From a virus, in the IMG/VR virus record IMGVR_UViG_3300023099_000120, positions 1 to 51,168 of that record: DNA of 51,168 nt. The stretch is one strand, 5' to 3'. Every line of letters begins with the position of its first letter. The stretch's first letter is position 1. The notes under the pieces were generated by a model, which worked only from the letters and a program-made list of their open reading frames with translations, had not been told where the DNA came from and ran no database searches. Positions 38,501 to 47,906 of this stretch are shown piece by piece. The position numbers and the translations under genes are program-made.

Positions 38501-39999
38501 GCGAGCTTAAGCTAAATGCCTATATCGAAAATGAACAACTTCGCAAAGAGAAAAATGATGAAACGTTACAGTACGAATTATTTAATAACGCGCTAGAAGG
38601 TAAAGAATTAGAAAAGCTAACAGAGAAAAAGAGAAAGCTTTTCTTCCAGTCAAGTAAAGATCGTGTTGAAGCTATCATCGCCGGTAAAATCGCAACTGAA
38701 GAGATGACCAAATCAGAGTTGCTGATTTTGGAAAAGCATAACGCAGAGAAAAAAAGACTGGAGTACCAGGGAGCAAAAGATCGTCAGAAGATTATTGATG
38801 GTGAAGTTGATCGAGTGAAAAAGCGAATTGACGATGAGATTCTTAAAAAAGAAACTCAAATAAATAAGGCTATTGAGGCAGAGAACAATATGTTTAACGA
38901 AATCAATAAGGCAGAGAATCAATCGCGGAAAGAAAGGGAAATAGCTATTGAAGCGCATGAGCGAAAAATTTATGAGATTAGAAAATCCTTTGCCTTAGAT
39001 GCTTTAAAAGTCCAAATTGATGGTTTGCAAAAGGAATTAGACAAAGAAGCTTCAAGAGTTGATGGTGCAAAAGTTAGCGCTGATGTATTAAAAAAAGTTG
39101 AATTTGATTTACAGAAAGCAAAAACCGATTACTCGGATCTTTCCTATGAACAATATTTAGACCTGAATAAGGACAAAATTGAGCAAGAAAAATATACTGC
39201 TGAAAAGATTTTAGAAGTTTCTAATGAACTTACAAATTCATTGTCTAATCTAACTAACGCGATTTTCGACGCCAAGATTCAAAATATAGAATATGAGCAG
39301 AAAAAAAACGATGAGTATTATGCAAAACAAATTGAGTTAGCTGGTAAAGACGAACGTCAAAAAGATATTCTTCAAAAGGAACGTGATAAAAAGAATGATC
39401 TCTTAGAGAAAAAGAAGCGTAAAGAGCAAGAAAAGCAAGCCATATTTAACAAGGCACTAACGGTTGCTCAAATAGGATTACAGACGGCTTTAGCAATCAT
39501 TACAGCAGCTGCAGCAACTGCACCAACGTTTTGGGGAGTTGCTATTGCGGCCACTATTGGAGCAGTTGAACTTGGAGCAGCTCTGGCAACTCCAATCCCT
39601 AAATACAAAGATGGTCGTAAAGGAGGTCCGAAAGAAGTTGCAATGATCAATGACGGTGGAGTTACTGAGATCGTGGAATCTAAAGATGGATCTGCTAGAG
39701 TGTATTCAGGGAAGAATCGAATTGTTCAACTTTTGGAAGGTGATACTGTACATAAATCCTTTGATGATTATAACAAATTGCAAAGAGCTGCTATGTTGGC
39801 CAGTCTCAACATGGAAGGCAGAAACATGAGCGATTTCCAAGCTTCTCAATATTTTGAAGCTTCTTACGGTAAAGAATTGCTTGAAGAAATGAAATTGACA
39901 AGAAAAGCTATTCAGAATCAGAAACAGCCAGTTTACCACGGACCTAAAATCGATATTCCTCACGCTATTTGGAAATCAAAAAACACTAATTGGAACTAA
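35563..39999 (+). CDS. Tail tape measure protein
   Basis: A 1478-residue protein, the longest gene here, which sets tail length; by the usual 1.5 A per residue rule about 220 nm. N-terminal coiled coil (1-220); the TP901-type tape measure domain at about 225-440 (VADLATELIKLG-like VAKLATELIKLG, ADSALDFAGLRD-like RSALDFAGLRD, GISVEKTAAIIGTLTDNGIK). Hydrophobic segments near 545-575, 646-662 and 1300-1345. A Thr/Ala repeat (TVATAASTVATTASTVAT) sits near 580-600. Long coiled coils cover 900-1290. No lysozyme or peptidase domain was seen. Confidence 0.9.
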   Translation: MASSDGIIRRKQVIEDDALNWGPEYAKQTQIAIDKNKEVVQGIVQIASILKQIKDATGNSAYTAALQQGILATQKTILSLKEQEAAEISLNRVRISSIALSEAERKAKLAIENAESKLQKSKDALIKKTAQEIYDQSVLTRNAKNLAIINSKLSTEYEKLTAKKRLAATALQNLIIAGKKADETTDQYNARLRKAQAEFDALHKKVVAANRAVSIFNDNVGNYPKNAAKGLRDLVEAFGLVVGIQTFVDIAKQAFDIIRNFEAEIVNLAAIAGKSRADIAPLEADIREVAKASINSATEVAKLATELIKLGSTPEEVSKLLKPVNDLSIALQASAEDSATLVKSLLNAYQEGAEKATHFTDVLAESANRSALDFAGLRDSFSYIAPVSNTLGISVEKTAAIIGTLTDNGIKAESAGRLMATGLGKLAKQGLTLEAALAKITTAQKQNKSSMEVLNIANKLFGGEAGKLALILANNTKKIEESTLAYQNSNGALAELTDKQLKSLNSELEILSSAWEEYILDNNEAIGGTKVMTSVLSFLSSNLKEIIDLLVFSGTIWLAYRSSLILATVQAKLMALTTVENTVATAASTVATTASTVATDVNTAALLFHLEGLEANASAQLTNATATNTATTATQKFNAALKANMLSIILVALIAVIYYYNKLTKSFEQNYEELKKSTSEFLKNKAVTDKNAKSINDLSDRYDVLKAKTKLSTEEQKELNKIIEILAKTVPGATSKMDKYGNAIAINTAKTREYVEARNEMFKAENAVKLDKNIALLKDLRKEQDYLNVSSDKNNGSLVEGIGYVVKMDGVLKKRGNTFQGYIDLTKEDIALYARKRFQNEEAIANTIAHINALRGLTDEQKKAIALRDKEAKDTADNGPRTIAIIDAEIKAQEDLIATLSDKTGKEGNVIKAKIKALNAERDLIYNNNKGQEKDNEKQIRKQLEQMKRIRDAIYNLNQFRLQNAIDINQQILDDEKTSSELKLNAYIENEQLRKEKNDETLQYELFNNALEGKELEKLTEKKRKLFFQSSKDRVEAIIAGKIATEEMTKSELLILEKHNAEKKRLEYQGAKDRQKIIDGEVDRVKKRIDDEILKKETQINKAIEAENNMFNEINKAENQSRKEREIAIEAHERKIYEIRKSFALDALKVQIDGLQKELDKEASRVDGAKVSADVLKKVEFDLQKAKTDYSDLSYEQYLDLNKDKIEQEKYTAEKILEVSNELTNSLSNLTNAIFDAKIQNIEYEQKKNDEYYAKQIELAGKDERQKDILQKERDKKNDLLEKKKRKEQEKQAIFNKALTVAQIGLQTALAIITAAAATAPTFWGVAIAATIGAVELGAALATPIPKYKDGRKGGPKEVAMINDGGVTEIVESKDGSARVYSGKNRIVQLLEGDTVHKSFDDYNKLQRAAMLASLNMEGRNMSDFQASQYFEASYGKELLEEMKLTRKAIQNQKQPVYHGPKIDIPHAIWKSKNTNWN

Positions 40000-42260
40000 T
40001 GGGAAATATAAATCCACAATTTAACAACCGTGTTGAATACACCTTAAAAAATAAAAATTTTGGGGAGTTGGTAACTATCGAGCCGATCGGATGGACTGAT
40101 GATGATAAGGAATATTCACGTCATGAAAAGTATGACGGAATAGTCGCTAAGTTTTCCAACTCATTGAAGTTCATCGGTGATGCTGCAGAGTATATTCAAC
40201 TGATTTATGATATCGACGGGATTATGGCCGATGTCGAATTGACTCGAAGAGAGAGACATCCGCAAACTGACGTTTGGACATTGACTTATTCTGGCTTTTT
40301 AGATCTTTCAACCTGGAGTAGAGAAAATAGAGTTCAAGTGATGGTTAAATTCAATTCCGGGGGATTAGAACAGGAACTAAAAGCCAGGGAATCCGAAAGC
40401 GTGGAAGTTGATCGAACTACAACATTTGATGACACTAAGATTCCCGAATTGAATACAATCGATGTTGAATTAGATGGTAGACGAATTTTTCTGCAAACAA
40501 AATTTGCAACTAAGGCAAGTGATAATATAGCAAAATTAAGTAATCAAACAAACGGTAATACTAGAGGTAGTACGATCGCTGTTCCTCTTTCATTGGTAAA
40601 TAAGTCACATGAAAGTGCGCAAGCTCCAGTTCAAGGTGTTTTGGTTGGTGATAATACTTGGGATAGAACAGGAAAAGCAGAACCTGGAAACTTGTTTTTT
40701 GCCATTTCCGATCGTGATCGCGACTTAAAAGTAAGTTTGAAACTTACTTTTAAAGTTAATATTATTTCATTCGACGATGTTAATCATTTCACTTTTTATG
40801 CCAGAATAGGTAAATATAAAGATGGTATTGACTTCAATTTTAAGGAAAATATCATGTTGTTTTCTAAAGATTCTTACTCGACTTTAAATGGAAATACATT
40901 CACGGTAAATTATGATGGAATTATATCAGTTCTAACAGGAGAAAGTTTGCAATTGGTTTTTGATCAAAATTACGATGGTAGGAATGGACATAGTTCACAT
41001 TTGGAAATTACAGTTTCCGATGTTGTTTGTAAAGTTGATATCGACGAAGATAGTTTTCAGGAAAAATCTACAACAAAAGCAATTTTGGCTTATGAATTAG
41101 CTGATCGCTTAGTTACAATTTCAACGAACAAAGAGCGCGTATTTTATTCTAATTATTTTGGTAGAAAAGATTTAGGATATGCAGTTGATGGACCCGGAGC
41201 TTATATTGCTTTTACTCATGGTTTTTGGGTTAGAAAGTTCGACAAGCTTCCGATTCCACAAGAAGAAACTATCACTCAAGATAAAGTTACCAATCTATTT
41301 AAGCCATTGACAACATCATTCAGTGATTTTGCGACTTCTACCACTGCAGTCTTAAATATCGGAATTGGTATCGAAACAATTGATAATAAGGAAGTCGTAA
41401 GAATTGAAGAAAAAAGTTATTTCTATAATCGAAACGTAACTATAAGGCTTCCTAATCAGGTAAAAAATGTAAAAAGAAAAGTAGCTACCGACAAGTATTA
41501 TTCTGCTTTAGAATTCGGCTATGAGAAAGGTGGCGATTATGAAGAAGCGGTTGGACTGGACGAATACAATGTGAAATCTAATTTTTCAACGATCATCAGC
41601 AGACTTAAAAATGTTTATATCCAAATCTCAAAATATAGAGCCGATAGTTATGGAATGGAGTTCGCCAGGAGAAAACCTGTCACATTAAACGATACTGAAG
41701 ATACTTCTTATGATGAAGATATTTTCTGGTTAGACCTGTTTAAGAATCCAATCGGAGGATTTGAACAAAGATTTTGGTTTAATAAATACGATCGAACAAA
41801 GGATGATTTCGAGCAAGCTCCAACTGGTATATTTAGCCCGGAGACAGCCACAAATTTAAGATTCTCACCAGTTAATTGTTTATTGCGACATGGTTGGTGG
41901 ATAGCAGCTTCAGTAATTAAATACGCAACTGATAAATTGAAGTTTGGTTCATCTACTGCAAACAGATTGCTAAAAACAAAGATGATTGGCCGCAATGAAT
42001 ATGCTGAGAATGGTGATATTTTGAATTCAGAATTGCCAACTGCTCGTTTTATTCCGGAGGAAATAGAATTTGAACATATTTGTGATTTTGATGTTCTGCA
42101 ACAGATCAATGGTACCACAACAATCTTAGGTAAAGAAATAATAAATCTATACGGTTTGATTGAATTTATAAATGAAAACGGCGAAAAGGAGAGAGCTTTC
42201 TTCTTGAACATAAAGCCTAACGGAAAAGGTCAGTTTAAAGTTTTAAAACTAAATAGATAA
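39999..42260 (+). CDS. Distal tail/baseplate protein
   Basis: A 753-residue protein starting at ATG 39999, the last base of the tape measure stop; the earlier in-frame TTG at 39990 is less likely. It is beta-rich throughout (FGELVTIEPIGWTDDDKEYS; VWTLTYSGFLDLSTW; RRIFLQTKFATKASDN). Position after the tape measure gene suggests the Dit/Tal equivalent that forms the tail tip hub. No catalytic motif seen. Confidence 0.65.
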   Translation: MGNINPQFNNRVEYTLKNKNFGELVTIEPIGWTDDDKEYSRHEKYDGIVAKFSNSLKFIGDAAEYIQLIYDIDGIMADVELTRRERHPQTDVWTLTYSGFLDLSTWSRENRVQVMVKFNSGGLEQELKARESESVEVDRTTTFDDTKIPELNTIDVELDGRRIFLQTKFATKASDNIAKLSNQTNGNTRGSTIAVPLSLVNKSHESAQAPVQGVLVGDNTWDRTGKAEPGNLFFAISDRDRDLKVSLKLTFKVNIISFDDVNHFTFYARIGKYKDGIDFNFKENIMLFSKDSYSTLNGNTFTVNYDGIISVLTGESLQLVFDQNYDGRNGHSSHLEITVSDVVCKVDIDEDSFQEKSTTKAILAYELADRLVTISTNKERVFYSNYFGRKDLGYAVDGPGAYIAFTHGFWVRKFDKLPIPQEETITQDKVTNLFKPLTTSFSDFATSTTAVLNIGIGIETIDNKEVVRIEEKSYFYNRNVTIRLPNQVKNVKRKVATDKYYSALEFGYEKGGDYEEAVGLDEYNVKSNFSTIISRLKNVYIQISKYRADSYGMEFARRKPVTLNDTEDTSYDEDIFWLDLFKNPIGGFEQRFWFNKYDRTKDDFEQAPTGIFSPETATNLRFSPVNCLLRHGWWIAASVIKYATDKLKFGSSTANRLLKTKMIGRNEYAENGDILNSELPTARFIPEEIEFEHICDFDVLQQINGTTTILGKEIINLYGLIEFINENGEKERAFFLNIKPNGKGQFKVLKLNR

Positions 42261-42263
42261 GTC

Positions 42264-44291
42264 ATGGCATATTCAAAAATAACAATAATATTCAATTCTG
42301 TACCTAATAGCGGCAGTGTTTATTTTGATGTAGAAAGTATTAATTACTCGGCGTTTGTTCGAGAATCTTTTGTAGCAAAAAGATTAGGATCTTATCAAGT
42401 CGAAAGGCCGAAGCTTGTTTATGATGAAACAACAGGCGAAAGTAAATACAATGGATTTGTTTCTGATTTTTACCGAACAGCATTTAATTTAGATTTTAAT
42501 TCTTCGGGTTTATATACCGTTGAGTCGATTCGCGGAGATATTGGCTCAGGTCTGGGAACCGTAATTATAACAGCCAATTTCTCAGGCGTAGAATTTAATG
42601 ATGAATCGGCATCTGCAGATGTCACTTTTATTATAGAAAATGAACCAGCATTGCCGGATTTCAATATTACGAATGTCAGTTTCTCGCAAAGTTCAAGTAC
42701 GCCATGCCAGAATATAAAAGTAAACGTGACAACGGATCACTTAGCCGCGAAAGTAATTAGCCCGGTTTCCATTAATCCCAACACTAATAATCCCTTTTCA
42801 TTTGATTGGCTGCGTGGTGATACTGTGAATTTGGTTATTGAAGATTCAAACGGACAGCACGTGTCACAAAGTCTCGCACTACCAAGTTTACTGAACGCAA
42901 GTAATTTTGTGATTAACGTAAATAACAGTCCAAATGGTGCAACGGTTGTAATTGAAAATATTAATACATCCGGGTTGAATCTTGAGTATTCTTTAGACAA
43001 TTTAACCTGGCAAACATTAAACACTTTTTCAGGTCTTGACGTAGGTAATTTTACTTTGTATGTTAAGGATCAATTAGGCTGTTCTTTCAGTAAAGCTTTT
43101 TCAGTAAGTGAGTTTGGAATTCAAGTTCCGTATTTCTACATATCGAAAGCAAACGCAATAAGATATGCCAACCGAATTACGTGGGGAGATTCAGCAAATT
43201 ATAAAACAGATGAAAACACATTAAGCTACGAAGTTGATGTCGATGTTCCTTACAAAGAAGTTCAACAATTTCAAAGTGCTGATATTGTTCCAACACAGTT
43301 TAAATCTAATTATAGCAATATTGTAGCGAAAATTATAAAAGAGGATCTTTCAGAAGTTACTATTCCCATCGAAAAGAAAACAAGTAACATTGGTATTAAA
43401 GACAAACGTGATGCAAGGAAATACAATTTAGGTGACGGTAGAACAGGAATATACTTTTTGTCTGGAAACACATATAATTATGATACAAATGCTGTCAGTG
43501 GAACATACTCTTTAAACGGTAATTTGCCAGAATGGGCCATCATTGGTAATTACATTATTGTGGGAACTTCCTGGTTTCTAATTGAGGAAATTGCTTTTGA
43601 TGAAACGAAAAGTGCCGATGTTGTGATCTTCTCACAAAGTTATACCGGACCGGAAATTAATCTTGTTGTCGGTTCTATTTTTAATAGGTTCAACTATGAG
43701 GTTTACGAGTACTACATTGACATGGTTGATTATATTGATCAACATTTCAGTGTTCAGCTTGTGAATTCAGATCCTAATTTTACCACAATTACGCATTTGA
43801 GTGAAGAGATCTGGTGTAAAGTGAAACATGAAGATGTTGTTGAAATTAAATACAGGAATACGACAAATACTGATGTTTTATATGCAACCGGCATTGAGTT
43901 TAAAGTAAGAGTGCCGCTCACTATTCAAAAAGGTGTGCCGGATGAGGACAGTGAAATTCATAAAACGGATACGGATACAATTCTTTTAACTGCAGATTTA
44001 TATGAAGGTGATCAATTTGTTTTTGAACCAACTACGAAAGAAATTTGGAAAAAGAACATGATCGCTTTATCTCATGAAAAAGTCTGGGTAAATGGAGTAG
44101 GATATGTTAAAAACGGAAGCTTTAGCACTGAGGGGCCATTGGAGAAATCAAACCTCTACGTCTTAACTGCAAATATGCTTAAAACAGGAAATGTCTATAA
44201 TTCACAAGGAAGCGGCAATATTGATTTTGATGGAAGTCAAGTTGAGGTACCAGGATTAATTTCGACCGAATCCGGATATGTAAGTTACTAA
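42264..44291 (+). CDS. Tail tip protein with Ig-like repeats
   Basis: A 675-residue protein, beta-rich, three bases after the previous gene. An early domain (KITIIFNSVPNSGSVYFDVE) is followed by fibronectin/Ig-type repeats from about 130 to 285 (DFNITNVSFSQSSSTPCQNI; LEYSLDNLTWQTLNTFSGLD; VGNFTLYVKDQLGCSFSKAF) of the kind also found in host surface proteins. The second half contains DARKYNLGDGRTGIYFLSGN and a long acidic part. A role in tail tip or receptor contact is inferred from position. Confidence 0.6.
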   Translation: MAYSKITIIFNSVPNSGSVYFDVESINYSAFVRESFVAKRLGSYQVERPKLVYDETTGESKYNGFVSDFYRTAFNLDFNSSGLYTVESIRGDIGSGLGTVIITANFSGVEFNDESASADVTFIIENEPALPDFNITNVSFSQSSSTPCQNIKVNVTTDHLAAKVISPVSINPNTNNPFSFDWLRGDTVNLVIEDSNGQHVSQSLALPSLLNASNFVINVNNSPNGATVVIENINTSGLNLEYSLDNLTWQTLNTFSGLDVGNFTLYVKDQLGCSFSKAFSVSEFGIQVPYFYISKANAIRYANRITWGDSANYKTDENTLSYEVDVDVPYKEVQQFQSADIVPTQFKSNYSNIVAKIIKEDLSEVTIPIEKKTSNIGIKDKRDARKYNLGDGRTGIYFLSGNTYNYDTNAVSGTYSLNGNLPEWAIIGNYIIVGTSWFLIEEIAFDETKSADVVIFSQSYTGPEINLVVGSIFNRFNYEVYEYYIDMVDYIDQHFSVQLVNSDPNFTTITHLSEEIWCKVKHEDVVEIKYRNTTNTDVLYATGIEFKVRVPLTIQKGVPDEDSEIHKTDTDTILLTADLYEGDQFVFEPTTKEIWKKNMIALSHEKVWVNGVGYVKNGSFSTEGPLEKSNLYVLTANMLKTGNVYNSQGSGNIDFDGSQVEVPGLISTESGYVSY

Positions 44292-44298
44292 AAGAAGA

Positions 44299-44322
44299 AA
44301 GCCTCTAATTACTTAGAGGCTT
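44299..44322. terminator. Terminator between convergent genes
   Basis: Perfect stem AAGCCTCTAA / TTAGAGGCTT with loop TTAC. T-tract is short on the + side (TT) and broken on the - side (TTTCTTCTTTT). It ends the tail operon and the small - strand gene. Confidence 0.65.
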
Positions 44323-44327
44323 CAATA

Positions 44328-44531
44328 TTATTTGTTCAAATCTTTAAACTGTTTTCCATCAACATGAACACTTCTGTTGTCATGATAATGATGGTGATGT
44401 ACAATTGTTGTTGAATTATCAACGTATTTCTTCGTGTCATCTCTATCAGGGAAAAGAGCATTACCAATGCCTTTGCCGATCATCCAACATCCACCCACAA
44501 CAACAAAAAAAAGTACAATTATAAATCCCAT
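44328..44531 (-). CDS. His-rich small membrane protein
   Basis: A 67-residue protein on the opposite strand to the tail genes. Residues 2-20 (GFIIVLFFVVVGGCWMIGK) form a membrane segment; the tail contains HHHHYHDNRSVHVD, which could bind a metal. A TAAATTTG box (44543-44536, - strand) is so near the ATG that the RNA would be almost leaderless. Probably a separately expressed gene set between two late operons; function unknown. Confidence 0.5.
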   Translation of the reverse strand: MGFIIVLFFVVVGGCWMIGKGIGNALFPDRDDTKKYVDNSTTIVHHHHYHDNRSVHVDGKQFKDLNK

Positions 44532-44575
44532 AAAGCAAATTTATTAAATATTAATCTTTTAGCTAGTTCAAATTG

Positions 44576-44618
44576 TTATTTAGAATGATTCTAAATAGAA
44601 TAATATTTTTTACATTTG
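44576..44618 (+). promoter_or_regulatory. Late promoter with palindromic activator-type site (fibre and lysis operon)
   Basis: Inverted repeat ATTTAGAATGATTCTAAAT (44578-44596), 14 bp, TACATTTG (44611-44618). Same palindrome and same spacing as the promoter at 28034-28076. RNA start near 44625, 15 bases before the chosen ATG of the fibre gene. Confidence 0.75.
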
Positions 44619-44639
44619 TTGGATAAAATATTCATTATC

Positions 44640-47456
44640 ATGAGCTTTCAATCCTTTATTACTCAACAAGTCGCTGCATTAACTGAAAGATTAAATGCAA
44701 TTGCAAGTAATGCTAAGAAAATCATCGAATTACCGTGGCAATCAGTTTTGCGTCCAGAATCTGAAATTCATGTAAGTGATGGCGGTACATCATTTAAAAT
44801 TAAGATTCAACAAATATTTGATTGGTTTTATTCAATTCGTCAAAATCAAGTATTATCAGCTAATATTTCTGTTCTAGTAAACGAGGTGAAGGTTGCATCC
44901 GGCGCACAATGGATCATAGGCAATGTAAATTATTCAACAATTAGTGATACTTCATTCACTATTGAATATGCTGAAGATGGTTATACCCGAAATGATATTT
45001 TGGTTGCTGACAAAAACAATCACATCGTTCGTGTCATTGGCCCTGAAACAGTAGGAATTTCGCCGACTCCGCCAACTCCAATTGATACCGTATTAGTTAC
45101 AATTATTAATATTACAGATGCAACGATTGGTAATACACCACCGATAATAGGAGGAGATTACGAGAAAGTGATCAATAAACAAAACTCTTTGGCAGTTGAT
45201 GGGAGCGGAACTAAATATCCTACGGTTGATGCGGTGAATGCAGGTCTAGCTGCAATTGTAGTTCCTGATGCTACGACAGTTGTAAAAGGAATTGTAAAAC
45301 TTGCGGGCGATCTTGGAGGTACAGCTGATGCGCCAACAACTCCAACAGCACTGCATAGAACAGGTAACGAAAGTTGGACAGGTCAAAAAAGTGCTGCAAA
45401 TAGCAATGCCGTTGGAAATGCAAATTTATTACAAATAAATAATAATTATAGCACAAACCCTAACGGTAAGTCTTTTGCTTTGACGTCAGGTTCTACTTCT
45501 AATTCTGTATTAATGGGAGTTAGTTTGCAATCTCCTTTGGGAGGTAAAGGTATTGAAATAGTAAGCACGGTAAACAGTACAATTAAACCTATTTCGTTAG
45601 TCAATAATGCTACAGAAGTATTAAGCATTGATAAACTAGGTAATATTACAACTACTGGAAATGTAATTTCAGCAACACCAACTGCTGGAAATCATTTAGT
45701 AACAAAAGCATATGCTGATAACTTAGTTGTTGGATTATTGAATCTTAGGGGGTCTTATAATGCTTCTACCAATTTATATCCATCTACTGGAGGAAGTGGA
45801 GTTTCAGGAGCAATTCAAAAAGGAGATTTATGGTTCGTATCTGTTCCCGGAACTTTATCGGGTAGAGTAGTAAATAATGGAGATAGTTTTGTGGCTTTAT
45901 CAGATGCTCCAGGTCAAACGTTTACAAATTGGAATGTTATGGAATCTAACATTGGATATGTTCCCGCTGATGATTCTAATGTACTGCATAAAACAGGTAA
46001 CGAAACATTCTCCGGGATTAAAACCGTAACAAGTGCGAACGGATCTGTTAACGGTCTTACTGTAGTAAACAATGCTACGCTAGTGGGAGGAGGCGGTGGA
46101 TCGTTGGCGGTATTAAATACAAATACTGATGCCGGTGTAAAAGTTGAAAACACCGGTCTGGGTATTGGTTTATACTCCAATAATAACACAAACGGGAACG
46201 GCTCCGCGATAGTGGCAGATAATAACTCTCCATCGGGAACGGGGTTTAACTATGAAGGTAGAAATAGCACTGTAAGAACTTTTTCAGTTAATAGATTGGG
46301 TGATGTTGTTGGAAACAAATTCACAAAAACAGGAGGATTAGCAACCGAATATTTAAAAGCAGATGGATCAGTATCTACATTAACAAACCCAATTACAGGA
46401 ACAGGCGCAAGTGGTCAAATTTCTTATTTTAATGGTGTGTCTTCTCAGGCAGGAAATGCAAACTTTATTTGGGATAATACTAATGGACGTTTAGGATTGG
46501 GAACACCTAGCCCAACATCGAAGTTACATTTAGTAGTTCCAAATTCAGATGGTATTTCTGTAGAAAGTTCAAATAGCGGATTAATAGAAATAAGAAAAAC
46601 CGGAGGCGCAAGATGGAGATTTCAAAATGATTTAAATTCGGTAAACGGTTTAGAGTTATTGTACGGGAATAATATAACCCCTACTCAGTCTATGATTATG
46701 TTTCAAAACGACGGTAACGTTGGAATTGGAACAACAACCCCCACAAAAAAATTAGAAGTTAATGGTACTATTAGAGCAAACACAGTCCTTATGGCGGGTA
46801 GAGATAATGTTGTAGGTGATAAATTTATAATCTTAGAATCGTCTACAGATGGAAAAACACCTTCTATTAATTCTTATTTAGCCGGTACAGGAGTTACAGA
46901 TATTGCCATACAAAGAGACGGTGGAAATGTAGGTATAGGAACTACTAACCCTGCGGTTAAATTAGATGTAAGGGGTAAATTTATTGTAGCAAATGATGAT
47001 TTTGTATTAGGTTCTATCGGTTCCTTACTTCAAATAGACCAGGGTGCAACATCAGGTAATACTTATTCAAGAATAGGAGCTTACAATATAGGAGGTACTA
47101 ATCCTACAAATCTTGTTCTAAGTGCCGATGGAGGAAATGTTTTGATAGGAACTACTACAGGTAACGGAAGTACGTTAAACGTTGCGGGAACAGTAAGTGC
47201 TACAGGTTATAAAATTTTAGTTGTTGATGTTGCCGATACAGCCTTTAATAACACACCAGTCTCAAGTCAAAGAACTACTGCTAGTTCATCTATTGATATA
47301 GGCTTTGGTACAGGAGAAACTATTCTTGAAAGTTTTGTGTTCAGTACATCAGATTACGGAATGCAAAGAATAACCTATACAAATGTAGCTCTACAAAATA
47401 GAATTTTTATCAGAAGTAAAGCAGGCGGAACTTGGTCAGCGTGGGTTGAAAAATAA
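44640..47456 (+). CDS. Tail fibre protein with GIGTTxP repeats
   Basis: A 938-residue fibre starting at ATG 44640; a TTG at 44616 lies in the promoter. The first 70 residues are helical and would attach to the tail tip. LHRTGNESWTG and LHKTGNETFSG mark a repeated fibre module with GYVPADDSN nearby. From about 620 there are four GxxGIGTxxPxxKLxV repeats (for example GNVGIGTTTPTKKLEVNG), the beta-prism pattern of Bacteroidota fibres. The end (DYGMQRITYTN, then RSKAGGTWSAWVEK) resembles a pyocin-knob domain, the probable receptor-binding tip. Confidence 0.85.
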   Translation: MSFQSFITQQVAALTERLNAIASNAKKIIELPWQSVLRPESEIHVSDGGTSFKIKIQQIFDWFYSIRQNQVLSANISVLVNEVKVASGAQWIIGNVNYSTISDTSFTIEYAEDGYTRNDILVADKNNHIVRVIGPETVGISPTPPTPIDTVLVTIINITDATIGNTPPIIGGDYEKVINKQNSLAVDGSGTKYPTVDAVNAGLAAIVVPDATTVVKGIVKLAGDLGGTADAPTTPTALHRTGNESWTGQKSAANSNAVGNANLLQINNNYSTNPNGKSFALTSGSTSNSVLMGVSLQSPLGGKGIEIVSTVNSTIKPISLVNNATEVLSIDKLGNITTTGNVISATPTAGNHLVTKAYADNLVVGLLNLRGSYNASTNLYPSTGGSGVSGAIQKGDLWFVSVPGTLSGRVVNNGDSFVALSDAPGQTFTNWNVMESNIGYVPADDSNVLHKTGNETFSGIKTVTSANGSVNGLTVVNNATLVGGGGGSLAVLNTNTDAGVKVENTGLGIGLYSNNNTNGNGSAIVADNNSPSGTGFNYEGRNSTVRTFSVNRLGDVVGNKFTKTGGLATEYLKADGSVSTLTNPITGTGASGQISYFNGVSSQAGNANFIWDNTNGRLGLGTPSPTSKLHLVVPNSDGISVESSNSGLIEIRKTGGARWRFQNDLNSVNGLELLYGNNITPTQSMIMFQNDGNVGIGTTTPTKKLEVNGTIRANTVLMAGRDNVVGDKFIILESSTDGKTPSINSYLAGTGVTDIAIQRDGGNVGIGTTNPAVKLDVRGKFIVANDDFVLGSIGSLLQIDQGATSGNTYSRIGAYNIGGTNPTNLVLSADGGNVLIGTTTGNGSTLNVAGTVSATGYKILVVDVADTAFNNTPVSSQRTTASSSIDIGFGTGETILESFVFSTSDYGMQRITYTNVALQNRIFIRSKAGGTWSAWVEK

Positions 47457-47477
47457 AATAAATAACAAAAAGCGAAA

Positions 47478-47897
47478 ATGATTTTAAAATATATACCTGA
47501 TGGTAGTTTGGTAATTGGATTACTAATTATGTGTGCTTTAGATTTTGTGTTTGGGGTTACAAAAGCAACATTGACAAAAACTATTAGAACTTCGAAAGGG
47601 TTCAGAAAGACATTTACCAAATTCACTCAATATGGAGGTGCTATTGTGATGGGAATAGTTCTTTTAAATATAAAAAGCGTTAGCGATAGCAGATTTGGAA
47701 GTGAATACTCGAGTCTATTTGGGGATTCGATGATAAGTATAATGATTTACATTGAAGTTGTTTCGATTTTGGAAAACATGGAAGTCATAGGAAAAGATAC
47801 TGATTTTGTAAAATATTTTATCAGACCAGTTCGACGATTAATCACTTTTCAAGTAAAAAATTTATTCTCTGATACAGGGAATATAATAACTAAATAA
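47478..47897 (+). CDS. Phage holin
   Basis: A 139-residue membrane protein of the toxin-secretion/phage-lysis holin type. Hydrophobic helices near 10-30 (SLVIGLLIMCALDFVFGVTK), about 52-66 (YGGAIVMGIVLLNI) and 85-100. The short loop after the first helix, TLTKTIRTSKGFRKTFTKF, is the basic segment common in the family. It precedes the endolysin gene by 9 bases and would make the lysis pores in the inner membrane. Confidence 0.85.
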   Translation: MILKYIPDGSLVIGLLIMCALDFVFGVTKATLTKTIRTSKGFRKTFTKFTQYGGAIVMGIVLLNIKSVSDSRFGSEYSSLFGDSMISIMIYIEVVSILENMEVIGKDTDFVKYFIRPVRRLITFQVKNLFSDTGNIITK

Positions 47898-47906
47898 TTT
47901 ATAAAA

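Noticed and set aside
41708-42211. 167-codon ORF on the - strand
   Set aside because: Fully inside the distal tail gene, with Ser/Phe/Lys-rich composition typical of a shadow frame.
44616-44639. TTG start for the tail fibre
   Set aside because: Lies within the TACATTTG promoter box; ATG 44640 follows the predicted RNA start.
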